Assembly (NCBI RefSeq): GCF_043643765.1
Contig: NZ_JBHZSP010000002.1
Location: 62,001 to 126,000 of the forward strand
Source: Marinomonas posidonica_A
GTDB taxonomy: Bacteria; Pseudomonadota; Gammaproteobacteria; Pseudomonadales; Marinomonadaceae
Reading direction: 5' to 3'
Length of the DNA: 64,000 bases
Position 1 is the first letter of the stretch, and each line of letters opens with the position of its first letter. Below, one piece after another: positions 1 through 8,327 of this stretch. The notes under the pieces are model-generated. The model was not told the origin of the DNA and ran no database searches. It saw nothing but the letters and a program-made list of their open reading frames with translations. The translations under genes were made by a program, and so were the position numbers.

Positions 1-162
1 GTGGCGTTTACTGGCACCAGTCAACACAGTTTGGATGGCATCCAGTAGTGAGGATTTACCTGACCCTGTTGGCCCGATGATGGCAGTGTTGCCACGGATG
101 TTGATTTCTTCTGCACCAAGTAGGTACCAATTTACTAATACAATTCGATTTAACTTTTTCAT
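1..162 (-). CDS. jetC: JetC, SMC-like ATPase of Wadjet (N-terminal fragment)
   Basis: Only the first 54 codons are present; the gene runs off the left edge. The translated start contains IIGPTGSGKSSLLDAIQ, a Walker A motif in the setting typical of MukB/SbcC/RecN-type SMC ATPases (residues about 28-44). It starts at ATG 162, nine bases after the jetB stop, with an AGGG ribosome site upstream. In Wadjet the JetC dimer forms the motor that, with JetA and JetB, extrudes DNA loops, and JetD then cuts small circular DNA. The position after a JetA-type and a JetB-type gene makes the assignment firm even though most of the protein is outside the window. jetD, if present, should lie beyond the left edge. 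Confidence 0.85.
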   Translation of the reverse strand, partial: MKKLNRIVLVNWYLLGAEEINIRGNTAIIGPTGSGKSSLLDAIQTVLTGASKRH

Positions 163-171
163 TATCAGGCC

Positions 172-819
172 CTAGTCTTGATTCGTCTCAGAGGTGATTT
201 CAACATCACTGTCGTCACTTTCTATGTCGTCTTCATCTGGGTCTGTTCCATTGAAAGACTCTAATTGTCTTAAATAGGCTTCCGTAACAATCAGGCGTAC
301 CACAGGCGTAATATTGATGATCTGGTTCTTGCTGTCTTCTTCATAGGTCTTGCCGCGGATGATCACACCATGACGACTGAATAAAGATAAAATATCTTTA
401 AATCGCGTCTCACTTGGGATTTCACGTTTTACCAAATGCACAAAACGATCCAAAATGGTGTGTGTATTGGTCGCCACAAAACCATTGTCCACTTCGAAGT
501 TTTCAATCTTTTCTTCGTATATTTGTCGCAGTACTAACAAGAATAAAGTTTCATCGGTTTTTAATCGAACGAAAGCTTCTCTTTGAACCGGCAAAACACC
601 GGCTAAGCGCTCATTTTCATTAATGTAGAGTTTCATGCCTAGAGCATCAAACAAGCGATCAAAATACTCTTGGTAGGACTCAAGCAATAAATAATGTTTA
701 CGTTGACCATGTTTATAAGCACTGGCAAATTGATTGGCAATGACATAATTCGCTGTCTGCTGGAACTCTTGTGCGTCCTTTCCTGACTCTTCAACGACCT
801 TTTTTAATTCTTTAAGCAT
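172..819 (-). CDS. jetB: JetB, Wadjet kleisin-partner subunit (DUF4194)
   Basis: This 215-aa protein resembles the DUF4194 family. It has a winged-helix-like core (about residues 25-185, including LFSRHGVIIRG and ITPVVRLIVTEAYLRQLE) and then a strongly acidic tail of Asp and Glu. In the MukBEF-like Wadjet complex this subunit corresponds to MukE: it binds the kleisin JetA and contacts the JetC heads. The start codon overlaps the jetA stop by one base (TAATG), so the two are translationally coupled, and jetC follows nine bases later. Family assignment is from recognised motifs and gene order. The Wadjet subtype is not resolved. Confidence 0.85.
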   Translation of the reverse strand: MLKELKKVVEESGKDAQEFQQTANYVIANQFASAYKHGQRKHYLLLESYQEYFDRLFDALGMKLYINENERLAGVLPVQREAFVRLKTDETLFLLVLRQIYEEKIENFEVDNGFVATNTHTILDRFVHLVKREIPSETRFKDILSLFSRHGVIIRGKTYEEDSKNQIINITPVVRLIVTEAYLRQLESFNGTDPDEDDIESDDSDVEITSETNQD

Positions 820-2210
820 TAAGCTTCGCTCCTACGTACGACATTGAATTCACGGCATTCAACAAAATCATGAACATCTACAAATTGATCGGTAAATTGT
901 ATTTCAAACACGTTTTCTAACTTTTTCGCACTCACGCCCAAAGAGCCGATATAACGAAGGTGGTCAAAGCACACAAAATCTTCAACGGATGAAATCGTAA
1001 AATCCAATATGTGTTTTTGACTATGGCTAGCCATCTGTCTTTCTAGGTATGTCTGCATCTTCGCCACAGTCACTTGTCGGGCTTCATGGAATCGACGTTG
1101 CTGATCCCTAAATTTAATTGCATCCGCCGACACTTCCGCTGGCGTCATAACTCGTGGCGGTGGTGCTTCACGACGTTTTGTGGGCTGCGCAGCAGAAGCC
1201 ATGCCAACGAAACGAGAGCCGATAACCTGCTTCATCACTGGCAAATGCTCGAATTTCGCTACGTCGGTGATAATTCCTGCAATTTTTGTTGCCATACCGG
1301 GGCGAGAACTGTCCATATATCGGGCGGTATCAGCGGCCCGTTTCTCTAATCGATAACGATATTCATCAATTCGCTCTAGGCGTTGCTCTATGTTATTGAA
1401 GGTTTGCAATATGTCGCGACAATCTTGCTCAACCATGGCTTGCGCTTCTGCCATGGTGATAAGCTGCTGATCAACATAACATTGTGCAACCTGTCCCATG
1501 GTGGTTGGATTGGCTAAAAAGTCCTGGGTTAATTCAAGAATTTGTCGGCGAAAACGAAACGGGTTATTACTGGTTTTGATGGTCTTGTAGTCGGCAATCA
1601 GAATGCCTTCAACAAATAAATCAAAGAAGCCAGATACAATGGCTTTAGGGTCTCGACTAGCAAATAACTCACGTTGTAAGCTGCGAATACCCAATAAGAT
1701 TTGGTTCAAATGGGCGGAAAACTCTCGTGCAGCTTCTGCTGATTGACGAAGAGTCACCCCCCTTTCTTTCGGCTGTTTTGCAACCGCTTCCAGATTACTC
1801 AAGATGCTGAGTACCGTTGCGCCATAATTACGTTTACCATGACGGCTAATTTCGACCAAAGATCGTAATAACATGGAAATTTGCGGCGTCATAAGCACAC
1901 TAACACGATACAATTCTTGCTCTTCAACGAGCCAGCCCGTGTTGACTAATCTGTGGTAGATGCGCAAGGCATAATCATGAATGGTTTTTGGTGAATCAAA
2001 AGACTCCTTTTGGTCCTCATGCCAAGACAAGGTATCCAGCTTATGAAGCGTATCTTCTATCGATTCAATAATCGTGGATTTATCCTTGATGGGGTCTTCG
2101 GCATGATCGTAGAAAACCTCTGCTAGATCTTTGAGTACCGCTTCGATGAGAGTCTTATTCGAGCCGCTTAACGCCTGAAAAATTTCATCTGGCAAATGAC
2201 TAAACAACAT
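819..2210 (-). CDS. jetA: JetA, Wadjet kleisin-like subunit
   Basis: A 463-aa, largely helical protein beginning MLFSHLPDEIFQAL, resembling the JetA family proteins that act as the kleisin (MukF-like) bridge of Wadjet. An N-terminal winged-helix-type region is followed by long helices around residues 150-330 and a C-terminal beta-rich domain. I chose the ATG at 2210 because a GGAG lies about 8 bases upstream; the in-frame ATG two codons earlier (2216) sits only 2 bases from that GGAG. It is the first gene of the jetABC cluster, overlaps jetB by one base, and begins 39 bases after a cbiX-like gene on the same strand. The subtype should be settled by profile search. Confidence 0.82.
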   Translation of the reverse strand: MLFSHLPDEIFQALSGSNKTLIEAVLKDLAEVFYDHAEDPIKDKSTIIESIEDTLHKLDTLSWHEDQKESFDSPKTIHDYALRIYHRLVNTGWLVEEQELYRVSVLMTPQISMLLRSLVEISRHGKRNYGATVLSILSNLEAVAKQPKERGVTLRQSAEAAREFSAHLNQILLGIRSLQRELFASRDPKAIVSGFFDLFVEGILIADYKTIKTSNNPFRFRRQILELTQDFLANPTTMGQVAQCYVDQQLITMAEAQAMVEQDCRDILQTFNNIEQRLERIDEYRYRLEKRAADTARYMDSSRPGMATKIAGIITDVAKFEHLPVMKQVIGSRFVGMASAAQPTKRREAPPPRVMTPAEVSADAIKFRDQQRRFHEARQVTVAKMQTYLERQMASHSQKHILDFTISSVEDFVCFDHLRYIGSLGVSAKKLENVFEIQFTDQFVDVHDFVECREFNVVRRSEA

Positions 2211-2249
2211 TGTCATGGCTCCATGGCTTCACTAAAAACAATCGCATTC

Positions 2250-2627
2250 TTATTCCTTACCTAAATATCCAGCTATCACGCTTTCCATTGCTTTTTTGAC
2301 GGCATTATCTTCACCGACTGGTGGCAGTAACACAATGTTTAATTTTTCACTCTGAAGCGCTTCTATTTGTGCTGGCACATCCGCACGTAAATGCCTGCCA
2401 ACAGCGAGAAAAAGTGGTAGCACGGCCACAGAAGTAACATTATCACTGAGTTTTTCTACGACATCTTCTAAAGATGGCGTCGTTAATTCCATATAAGCTA
2501 AACTTGTGTTTGCTTCACCATACAGTTCTACAACTCGTTGATGAAGGGTTTCGAATGGCTCTTTCCAAAGAGGATCGGGACTTCCGTGTGCAAGAAGTAT
2601 GATGTGATCGTATTCTTTGCGTAACAT
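2250..2627 (-). CDS. Small CbiX/SirB-type sirohydrochlorin chelatase
   Basis: This 125-aa protein has the single-domain CbiX/SirB fold signature: an N-terminal LLAHGS motif (His at about residue 14), then VAVLPLFLAVGRHLRADVP with a second metal-binding His near residue 79. These proteins insert cobalt, iron or nickel into sirohydrochlorin during B12, siroheme or related tetrapyrrole synthesis. The length matches the short CbiX class that works as a homodimer. No other siroheme or cobalamin synthesis gene is adjacent; the next gene on the strand is jetA, 39 bases away, so co-transcription is possible. The metal used cannot be told from sequence. Confidence 0.85.
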   Translation of the reverse strand: MLRKEYDHIILLAHGSPDPLWKEPFETLHQRVVELYGEANTSLAYMELTTPSLEDVVEKLSDNVTSVAVLPLFLAVGRHLRADVPAQIEALQSEKLNIVLLPPVGEDNAVKKAMESVIAGYLGKE

Positions 2628-2647
2628 TATCTTACCTAAATATTAAC

Positions 2648-2660
2648 AATGGTTACCATT
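2648..2660. promoter_or_regulatory. Palindrome AATGGTTACCATT upstream of cbiX
   Basis: A perfect 5+5 inverted repeat (AATGG-TTA-CCATT) sits about 20 bases upstream of the cbiX ATG, over or beside the expected promoter. It could be an operator controlling cbiX and perhaps jetABC, or chance in AT-rich DNA. No regulator is recognised. Confidence 0.35.
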
Positions 2661-2789
2661 TTAGCCATCCTGTCAGAGAAAAAGAAGGTGCGATTTAAAA
2701 AAACGCAAAAACAAAGAACTGGTTGATCCAATTTTAGTTTTTATACGTTTACTCTTAATCTGAATATTGAAAAATCATAAGGAATTACC

Positions 2790-3674
2790 ATGAAGATTTT
2801 AATGACGGGAGCTACAGGTTTTATTGGTCGCTCATTGCTAGATGAGCTGTTAAAGACCGATTCAGAGATCTGCGCACTTGTTCGCAAAAAGTCGAACAAC
2901 CTGCCAATTGAGGTTAAACAAATTGATTTTTCTGCCCTATCTCAGATAACAGACACGTTTGATGTGTTCATTAATCTTGCGGGAGAAAGCATTGCCGCCC
3001 AACGTTGGACTTCGAAACGTAAACAAGCCTTGCTTAACAGCCGAGTTAATTTAACCAATCGCATCTTTGATTTATTGCAACATCCACCTAAAACCATCAT
3101 TTCTATGTCCGCCGTTGGCTATTATGGTGTCACCAATGAAGGTGAGTTTACTGAAAATACACCGCCTACTTCAGGCTTTGCTCATCAATTGTGTGAGTTA
3201 TGGGAGCGCTCCGTAATAGACTCTGCTCAAAACGATAGTCGTGTGGTTATTTTTAGGTTGGGGGTTGTACTAGGAGATGGTGGCGCCCTAGAAGCAATGA
3301 GACTTCCATATCGTTTGGGATTAGGCGGGAAGATTGCCTCCGGAAAACAGTGGTTTAATTGGGTCCATCTAGAGGATGTTAAACAGTGTATTATGACGGC
3401 AATGACAGATGAATCCTATCAGGGAGCTTATAACTTGGTTTCACCGAACAATGCCACACAAGCGGAGTTTGCCAAATGCTACGCAAAGAGTTTAAAGCGC
3501 CCCGCTTTGATCTGGACGCCACAATGGCTGTTAAACGTAATATTGGGTGAAATGTCGACTCTGTTAACCTATGGCCCTAAAGTCATCCCGGACAGGTTAT
3601 TAAAAAAAGGTTATCCGTTTCAATTTGACCGCTTAGATGTCGCTCTAAGCGCTATTGAATCAGAGAAAACATAA
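2790..3674 (+). CDS. yfcH: TIGR01777-family NAD(P)-dependent epimerase-like protein (YfcH)
   Basis: A 294-aa atypical short-chain dehydrogenase. It begins MKILMTGATGFIGRSLL, the GxxGxxG dinucleotide-binding motif of extended SDRs. INLAGESIAAQRW and SAVGYYG (active-site YxxxK region, about residues 108-114) follow; these are typical of the YfcH/SDR39U1 family, as is the C-terminal DUF1731-type segment. The substrate of the family is not established. The ATG is preceded by AAGGA. It is monocistronic and convergent with the zinc-ribbon gene, whose stop lies 8 bases away. Confidence 0.88.
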   Translation: MKILMTGATGFIGRSLLDELLKTDSEICALVRKKSNNLPIEVKQIDFSALSQITDTFDVFINLAGESIAAQRWTSKRKQALLNSRVNLTNRIFDLLQHPPKTIISMSAVGYYGVTNEGEFTENTPPTSGFAHQLCELWERSVIDSAQNDSRVVIFRLGVVLGDGGALEAMRLPYRLGLGGKIASGKQWFNWVHLEDVKQCIMTAMTDESYQGAYNLVSPNNATQAEFAKCYAKSLKRPALIWTPQWLLNVILGEMSTLLTYGPKVIPDRLLKKGYPFQFDRLDVALSAIESEKT

Positions 3675-3681
3675 TACTGTC

Positions 3682-4191
3682 TTACCGTTTCTTCCGTAGT
3701 TCAGGTAAGCCTTTATCATCGTTGAGTGTGTGCGTACATTTTGGGTAAGTAATACATCCCCAAAAGTAGCCATTTTTACTTTTCTTGCGAACAAGGTAGT
3801 GACCGCAGGCTCGACATGGATACTTCTTGGTTGCTGATGGTGCGCCATCATCATCTTCCACTGTAACTTTACAATCAGGGTAATTTGAGCAACCCCAAAA
3901 CACATTATCTTTGAACTGTCTTTTGCGCAATGGAGATTGGCAGGCAGGGCATAAATAGCGCTTTGCTCGAACAGGCCTCCCCTCCTCATCATTTGCTGTG
4001 TAGTCACAATTTGGGTAGGATTCACAGCCCCAGAACACGCCATTTGCGCCTTGCTTTTGTCTTAATAAACTTTGACATTTTGGGCAGCGATAACGAACTT
4101 GAGCCACAGTGACTTTCACGTCATCTTGTTTTAGAAACTCTTGTTCCCAGTGACTGCTTGGCAAATGAGGTGTTTTAGGATCTTCTGACAT
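3682..4191 (-). CDS. Topoisomerase-type C4 zinc-ribbon protein
   Basis: This 169-aa protein is built of three tandem C4 zinc ribbons of the topoisomerase I C-terminal type (PF01396-like), each CPxC-x(n)-GxFWGCxxYPxC, at about residues 35-65, 80-110 and 125-155. E. coli YrdD is a comparable stand-alone protein. Such ribbons bind single-stranded nucleic acid, so a DNA-binding role is inferred, but no catalytic domain is present. It lies 5 bases after an LEA-like gene, last in the hemH-HAD-LEA-ribbon run on the minus strand. Confidence 0.85.
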   Translation of the reverse strand: MSEDPKTPHLPSSHWEQEFLKQDDVKVTVAQVRYRCPKCQSLLRQKQGANGVFWGCESYPNCDYTANDEEGRPVRAKRYLCPACQSPLRKRQFKDNVFWGCSNYPDCKVTVEDDDGAPSATKKYPCRACGHYLVRKKSKNGYFWGCITYPKCTHTLNDDKGLPELRKKR

Positions 4192-4196
4192 TACAA

Positions 4197-4568
4197 TTAT
4201 TCTTTATAACAAAGAGCAGAGTCTTCCTGACAGGCACGTTTGTCGTCTTCTGCTAACACAGCTCGCACTTTAGAAGCGCCCTTTCTTGCAGCATCTGCCG
4301 TCGCCGCGCCGGCTTCCTGTAAACTGTCCCAAACAATCGAGCCAGTTTCTTTGGCGTTTTTACTTACTTTGCCGCCAAACTCAGAAGCTTTGCCACTTAA
4401 GTCACTGGCTTTCTTTGCGGTTTTATCTGCCACGTCAGAGGTCGTATCTTTGGCTTCTTGCCAAAATTCTATGACATTGTTTTTAGCTTTATCAAAGCTA
4501 GATTCGTCTGCATGCGCCAAGTTGACCGCTAAGCCAATGATTACAATCATCAAACGGCTAATGTTCAT
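4197..4568 (-). CDS. Exported LEA-like helical repeat protein
   Basis: A 123-aa protein with a clear signal peptide (MNISRLMIVIIGLAVNLAHA, cleavage expected after AHA). The mature part is Ala/Lys/Asp-rich and amphipathic with irregular 11-residue periodicity (for example DKTAKKASDLSGKASEFGGK), resembling late-embryogenesis-abundant or YtxH-like proteins. It has two Cys residues near the end. Function is unknown; a periplasmic stress or shielding role is inference. Its ATG overlaps the upstream HAD stop by four bases (ATGA), so it is translationally coupled. Confidence 0.75.
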   Translation of the reverse strand: MNISRLMIVIIGLAVNLAHADESSFDKAKNNVIEFWQEAKDTTSDVADKTAKKASDLSGKASEFGGKVSKNAKETGSIVWDSLQEAGAATADAARKGASKVRAVLAEDDKRACQEDSALCYKE

Positions 4569-5299
4569 ACGTACTCCTCTTGAATTTTTTCAGCATTTAA
4601 ATACTCAAGCACAAGCGTTACATCTGTGAACTGCATTAAATTGTCATAACTTGCCAGAACGTTATCCTCAACTTGTTCATGAGCCCAAGTGCTATGGTAT
4701 GGAATGTGAATCGCAGTGGCACCGATATCAAGCACTGGTAAAACATCGGACTTTAAAGAATTTCCTACCATTAAGAAGTCTTCTTTTTGGATATTATGCT
4801 TGTCTAGAATCTGTTCATAGGTAGCCGGGATTTTGTCACTGACCACTTCAATGACGTCAAAGTAATCGGCAAGGCCTGATCGAGCAAACTTACTTTCTTG
4901 GTCAAGCAGGTCCCCTTTCGTTATCACCATTAATCGATATTCTGACTGAAGTGCTTTGAGTGTTGCTTCAATGTTTGGCAACACCTCAACTGGCATAGCA
5001 ACCATGCATTTTGCAAGATCAATGATCTGTTGAATTTCACGGCCTAGAATGCGCCCTTCCGTTAACTCAATGGCGGTTTCAATCATGGAAAGAGTAAAGC
5101 CTTTAATGCCGTAACCAAAATGCCCTAGGTTCCTGACTTGTACCTCGCCAAGATGCTCACGAATATAAGCTTCTGAATGATAGGGCGAAAGCAAGCGAAT
5201 AAACTCATCCTGAGCATTCATGAATATTTCTTCGTTACGCCACAAAGTATCATCCGCATCAAATGCGATGGTTTTGAAAGCTTGGCGTGATTTTGTCAT
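4565..5299 (-). CDS. HAD-superfamily hydrolase
   Basis: A 244-aa haloacid dehalogenase-like phosphatase. The nucleophile motif FDADDTLW lies near the N terminus (motif I DxDxT), motif II is in LMVITKGD, and motif III/IV is in MVGNSLKSDVLPVLDIGA. The cap domain lies between motifs I and II, as in the phosphoglycolate phosphatase/YjjG group. The substrate cannot be assigned. I set the start at ATG 5299 (MTKSRQAFK), with a GGA about 7 bases upstream; an earlier in-frame ATG at 5329 would overlap hemH by 29 bases. It follows hemH by one base in the same operon. Confidence 0.85.
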   Translation of the reverse strand: MTKSRQAFKTIAFDADDTLWRNEEIFMNAQDEFIRLLSPYHSEAYIREHLGEVQVRNLGHFGYGIKGFTLSMIETAIELTEGRILGREIQQIIDLAKCMVAMPVEVLPNIEATLKALQSEYRLMVITKGDLLDQESKFARSGLADYFDVIEVVSDKIPATYEQILDKHNIQKEDFLMVGNSLKSDVLPVLDIGATAIHIPYHSTWAHEQVEDNVLASYDNLMQFTDVTLVLEYLNAEKIQEEYV

Positions 5300-5300
5300 A

Positions 5301-6293
5301 TCATGTCCAGTTTTTAATGTTTTCTTCAATGATGTTCATATAAAGCGAAATTTGGTCAGGGCTGTCGTTTAACGCTGGAATGTAGTCGAATGCCACACCG
5401 CCACTGTGTTTAAACTCATCACCTAACTCAAGCGTTACTTCTTCTAGGGTCTCAATACAGTCAATTGAAAAAGCGGGGCTGATCACATTGATTTTTTTAA
5501 TACCCATGTCAGGCAATGCTCTAAGGGTTTCATCAGCATATGGCTTTAACCACTCTTCACGACCAAATCGGGACTGATAGACATGAGTCCAATCGCTATC
5601 ACCTAGTTCAAGTTCTTCTGCTACTAAACGACTGGTGAGCTCGCAACGACGTGAATACGGATCGCCATTACTAACGTATCGTTTTGGAATGCCATGATAA
5701 GACAAAACCAAATGACGTCGCTCACCTTGTTTTTCCCATTGCGCTCGAACAGAATCTGCTAACGCTGTTATGTACAATGGGTTATCCGCATAATCACCAG
5801 TCAAATGCAACTCTGGCCAATGTGGGCACGACTTTAAGGATTTCATAAGACGATCATAAGCGGCCGCTGACGTAGTTGATGAGAATTGTGGGTACATTGG
5901 GATCACCAGAATCTTATCTACTCCTTGCGCCCTCAATTTGTTTGCCGCGGTCTCGACACTTGGATTTCCATATGTCATAGCCAATTCTACCGCGACCGGC
6001 ATAGGAAACTCTTCCGTGACTTGTGTCTGTAATTTGTCTTTAAGGCGTTGGCTCAATACCAATAAAGGAGAACCCTCATCCATCCAGACTTGTTGATACA
6101 CCTTAGCCACCTTAGGCGGTCTAAGGGTTAAAATCACCAAGTTCAAAATCGGCTTCCACAGCAATGGATTTAAATCGACCACGCGGGAGTCTGATAAAAA
6201 CTCTCTTAAGTAGCGACGAACAGCCCCAGTCTCAGGTGCGTCCGGCGTACCGAGATTCATCAACAGCACGCCAATTTTTTTATTATCAGTCAT
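5301..6293 (-). CDS. hemH: Ferrochelatase
   Basis: HemH inserts ferrous iron into protoporphyrin IX, the last step of heme synthesis. The 330-aa protein has the family N terminus (KIGVLLMNLGTPDAPETGAVRRYL), the catalytic His segment LSYHGIPKRY (near residue 200) and the C-terminal SPAFSIDCIETLEEV segment with the conserved Glu residues. The length matches proteobacterial ferrochelatases, which are membrane-associated on the cytoplasmic side. It heads a run with a HAD phosphatase, an LEA-like protein and a zinc-ribbon protein. Confidence 0.96.
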   Translation of the reverse strand: MTDNKKIGVLLMNLGTPDAPETGAVRRYLREFLSDSRVVDLNPLLWKPILNLVILTLRPPKVAKVYQQVWMDEGSPLLVLSQRLKDKLQTQVTEEFPMPVAVELAMTYGNPSVETAANKLRAQGVDKILVIPMYPQFSSTTSAAAYDRLMKSLKSCPHWPELHLTGDYADNPLYITALADSVRAQWEKQGERRHLVLSYHGIPKRYVSNGDPYSRRCELTSRLVAEELELGDSDWTHVYQSRFGREEWLKPYADETLRALPDMGIKKINVISPAFSIDCIETLEEVTLELGDEFKHSGGVAFDYIPALNDSPDQISLYMNIIEENIKNWT

Positions 6294-6399
6294 TAAAACA
6301 AACCTTTGAAATTTACCAATGCATTATAGGGCATTGAGCACAGAACAACGTGTAAATTCACGTTATTTTAAGTTCAAACTCACCGCTTTAATAGCAATA

Positions 6400-7200
6400 T
6401 CATTGCCAAATCCTGAATAAACACACGATTAAATATAAGTTGAAGCATACCAGCAAAATCTTATGTTCATACTGGCTAACTTGCCAATGAGATAGCAAGG
6501 TACCGAGAAACAAACCAACCGCCAAAGTTGTTGCTGCAGGTAGGTAAATGGAGCCTATAAGACCAAAGCCTAATGACATCATCGAAGGCAGTGATGGAGG
6601 TACGGCAGGGAATACAAAACCGATCAAAGCCGCGAAAGAGAGAAATAACGACATACCATGAAGTGTTCCTTCGCTGTTTTCAGGGTTACGATGATGCAAG
6701 TGATTAAGTAAGCGGGAAACGATATGACCATCATTCCCCCCTAACAAGCTTATTCCACCAGCTAGCAAGCCAATCGGAAGCGGGAAGTTTGGAATGGACT
6801 GCAATTTGATATAACGCCATTGCATTGTACTGACGAAGACACTTAGTAACAGAGAAAAAGATAGAAAAGCCAATATTACTTGAAAACTGGCTAAGCTAAC
6901 CAATTGCGCACCAATGACGCCCCCCATGGCGAAGCCAGGCGCGTATTTTAATAGTAAGGCGTACTCAACTTGACCAGATTTCATTCCTTTTAACCAAGAA
7001 TAAAGGTGCGTTGGTAAACAAGCCACAATGGTTGATGCGATAATAACAGAGATTAAATTCTCTACGGGAATGTCAATCGCAGGTAAAAAAAAGTATAAGG
7101 ATGTGAGGCAGGTTAATGCGGGAGAGACTTTTATTTGTGCGCTTACCAAACCACAACCTAAGCCCATTAAAAATAGAAATACAGTAAATTCAACTGGCAT
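6400..7200 (-). CDS. TauE/SafE-family (TSUP) membrane transporter
   Basis: A 266-aa polytopic membrane protein with about seven to eight hydrophobic segments and a Gly-rich motif repeated in each half (MGLGCGLVSAQIKVSPA near the N terminus and LAGGISLLGGNDG near residue 150). This is the internal repeat of the TauE/SafE (DUF81) family, whose members export sulfite, sulfoacetate or other sulfur anions. The substrate is unknown. It stands alone between hemH and cheV. Confidence 0.85.
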   Translation of the reverse strand: MPVEFTVFLFLMGLGCGLVSAQIKVSPALTCLTSLYFFLPAIDIPVENLISVIIASTIVACLPTHLYSWLKGMKSGQVEYALLLKYAPGFAMGGVIGAQLVSLASFQVILAFLSFSLLLSVFVSTMQWRYIKLQSIPNFPLPIGLLAGGISLLGGNDGHIVSRLLNHLHHRNPENSEGTLHGMSLFLSFAALIGFVFPAVPPSLPSMMSLGFGLIGSIYLPAATTLAVGLFLGTLLSHWQVSQYEHKILLVCFNLYLIVCLFRIWQ

Positions 7201-7232
7201 GATTTATATCATTACATGAGGTAAATGAAAGA

Positions 7233-7258
7233 CAAAAAAGCGGACCGTAAGCCCGCTT
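7233..7258 (-). terminator. Terminator after cheV
   Basis: On the minus strand a GC-rich stem (AAGCGG pairing with CCGCTT around a short loop) is followed by six T residues, about 20 bases past the cheV stop. Confidence 0.75.
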
Positions 7259-7276
7259 CATTAGATACGTTATAAA

Positions 7277-8212
7277 TTAGTCTCGATAGACAACACTTCT
7301 AATCCGATCTTGGATTAAAGAAGCCAGTTTATCTGGTTGGAATTTAGACAAAAAATCATCACAACCCACTTTTTGTACCATGGCTTTGTTAAAGCTGCCA
7401 CTTAATGATGTATGCAGAACAATATACAAATCTTTAAGTCTTGGATCTTCACGCACTTCCCGAGTCAATCGATAGCCATCCATTTCTGGCATTTCAGCAT
7501 CGGTAATCATCATCAGCAGTTTTTCCGGTACAGTTTCACCCTGATCTGCCCATGTTTTTAGCCTCTCTAAACCGCGTTTACCATCTGTCGCGGTGTGAAC
7601 TGTAATTCCCATAAAGTCTAGAGTAGAACGACATTGTGCAAGACCGACGGATGAATCATCAACTACTAGTACTTCTAAACCTTTCGCCAGCGCCATAAGA
7701 TCATTATCAATAACATCATCACTAACAGTACTGTCATAGGGTGAAATTTCAGCAAGCACTTTCTCAACATCAATGATCTCAACAATACGATCATTTACCC
7801 TAGTGATGGCCGTTAAGTAATGTTGTCGTCCAGCACCATCTGGCGGTGGCAGGATTTCATTCCAGTTCATGTTGATAATGCGATCTACTTCGCCAACCAT
7901 GAACCCCTGAACGGTATTGTTGTACTCGGTAACAATTAAATTGCAGGATTCATTACGTTCAATCGGTTTCATGCCAATGGATTCTGACAAATCAATTACT
8001 GGAATAGTACGACCACGAAAGTGTGTCACCCCTGCAACGGAAGGATGTCTATGGGGCATTAAGTTGAGTTTGGGGAGCTGCACAACCTCTTGAACTTTAA
8101 AAACATTGATTGCAAACATTTGCATTCCACCAAGGCGGAACATCAGTAATTCAAGGCGGTTTTCACCCACTAACTTGGTTCTTTGGTCTACAGCGTCTAA
8201 CATGCTCGCCAT
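7277..8212 (-). CDS. cheV: Chemotaxis coupling protein CheV
   Basis: A 311-aa two-domain protein: an N-terminal CheW-like coupling domain (about residues 20-160, with VTHFRGRTIPVIDL) and a C-terminal receiver domain (about 178-305). The receiver has the acidic pair D185/D186 in VLVVDDSS and the phosphoacceptor D238 in MITDAEMPEMDG. CheV links chemoreceptors to CheA and tunes signalling through phosphorylation of its receiver. No other chemotaxis gene is in the window. A terminator follows. Confidence 0.93.
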   Translation of the reverse strand: MASMLDAVDQRTKLVGENRLELLMFRLGGMQMFAINVFKVQEVVQLPKLNLMPHRHPSVAGVTHFRGRTIPVIDLSESIGMKPIERNESCNLIVTEYNNTVQGFMVGEVDRIINMNWNEILPPPDGAGRQHYLTAITRVNDRIVEIIDVEKVLAEISPYDSTVSDDVIDNDLMALAKGLEVLVVDDSSVGLAQCRSTLDFMGITVHTATDGKRGLERLKTWADQGETVPEKLLMMITDAEMPEMDGYRLTREVREDPRLKDLYIVLHTSLSGSFNKAMVQKVGCDDFLSKFQPDKLASLIQDRIRSVVYRD

Positions 8213-8327
8213 ACATCACTCCACACATTTTCAAATAAAGGCGTTATTCCATTATAACCATGATATTGTATTCAGCTATGGGTTACAGTATTTTTTTGTG
8301 TTGTCTTTATAATTATAGGGAAATGAG

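Noticed and set aside
3660..4043. 127-codon ORF opposite yfcH and the zinc-ribbon gene
   Set aside because: It lies in a shifted frame on the same strand inside the zinc-ribbon gene, whose Cys pattern is clearly the real coding frame.
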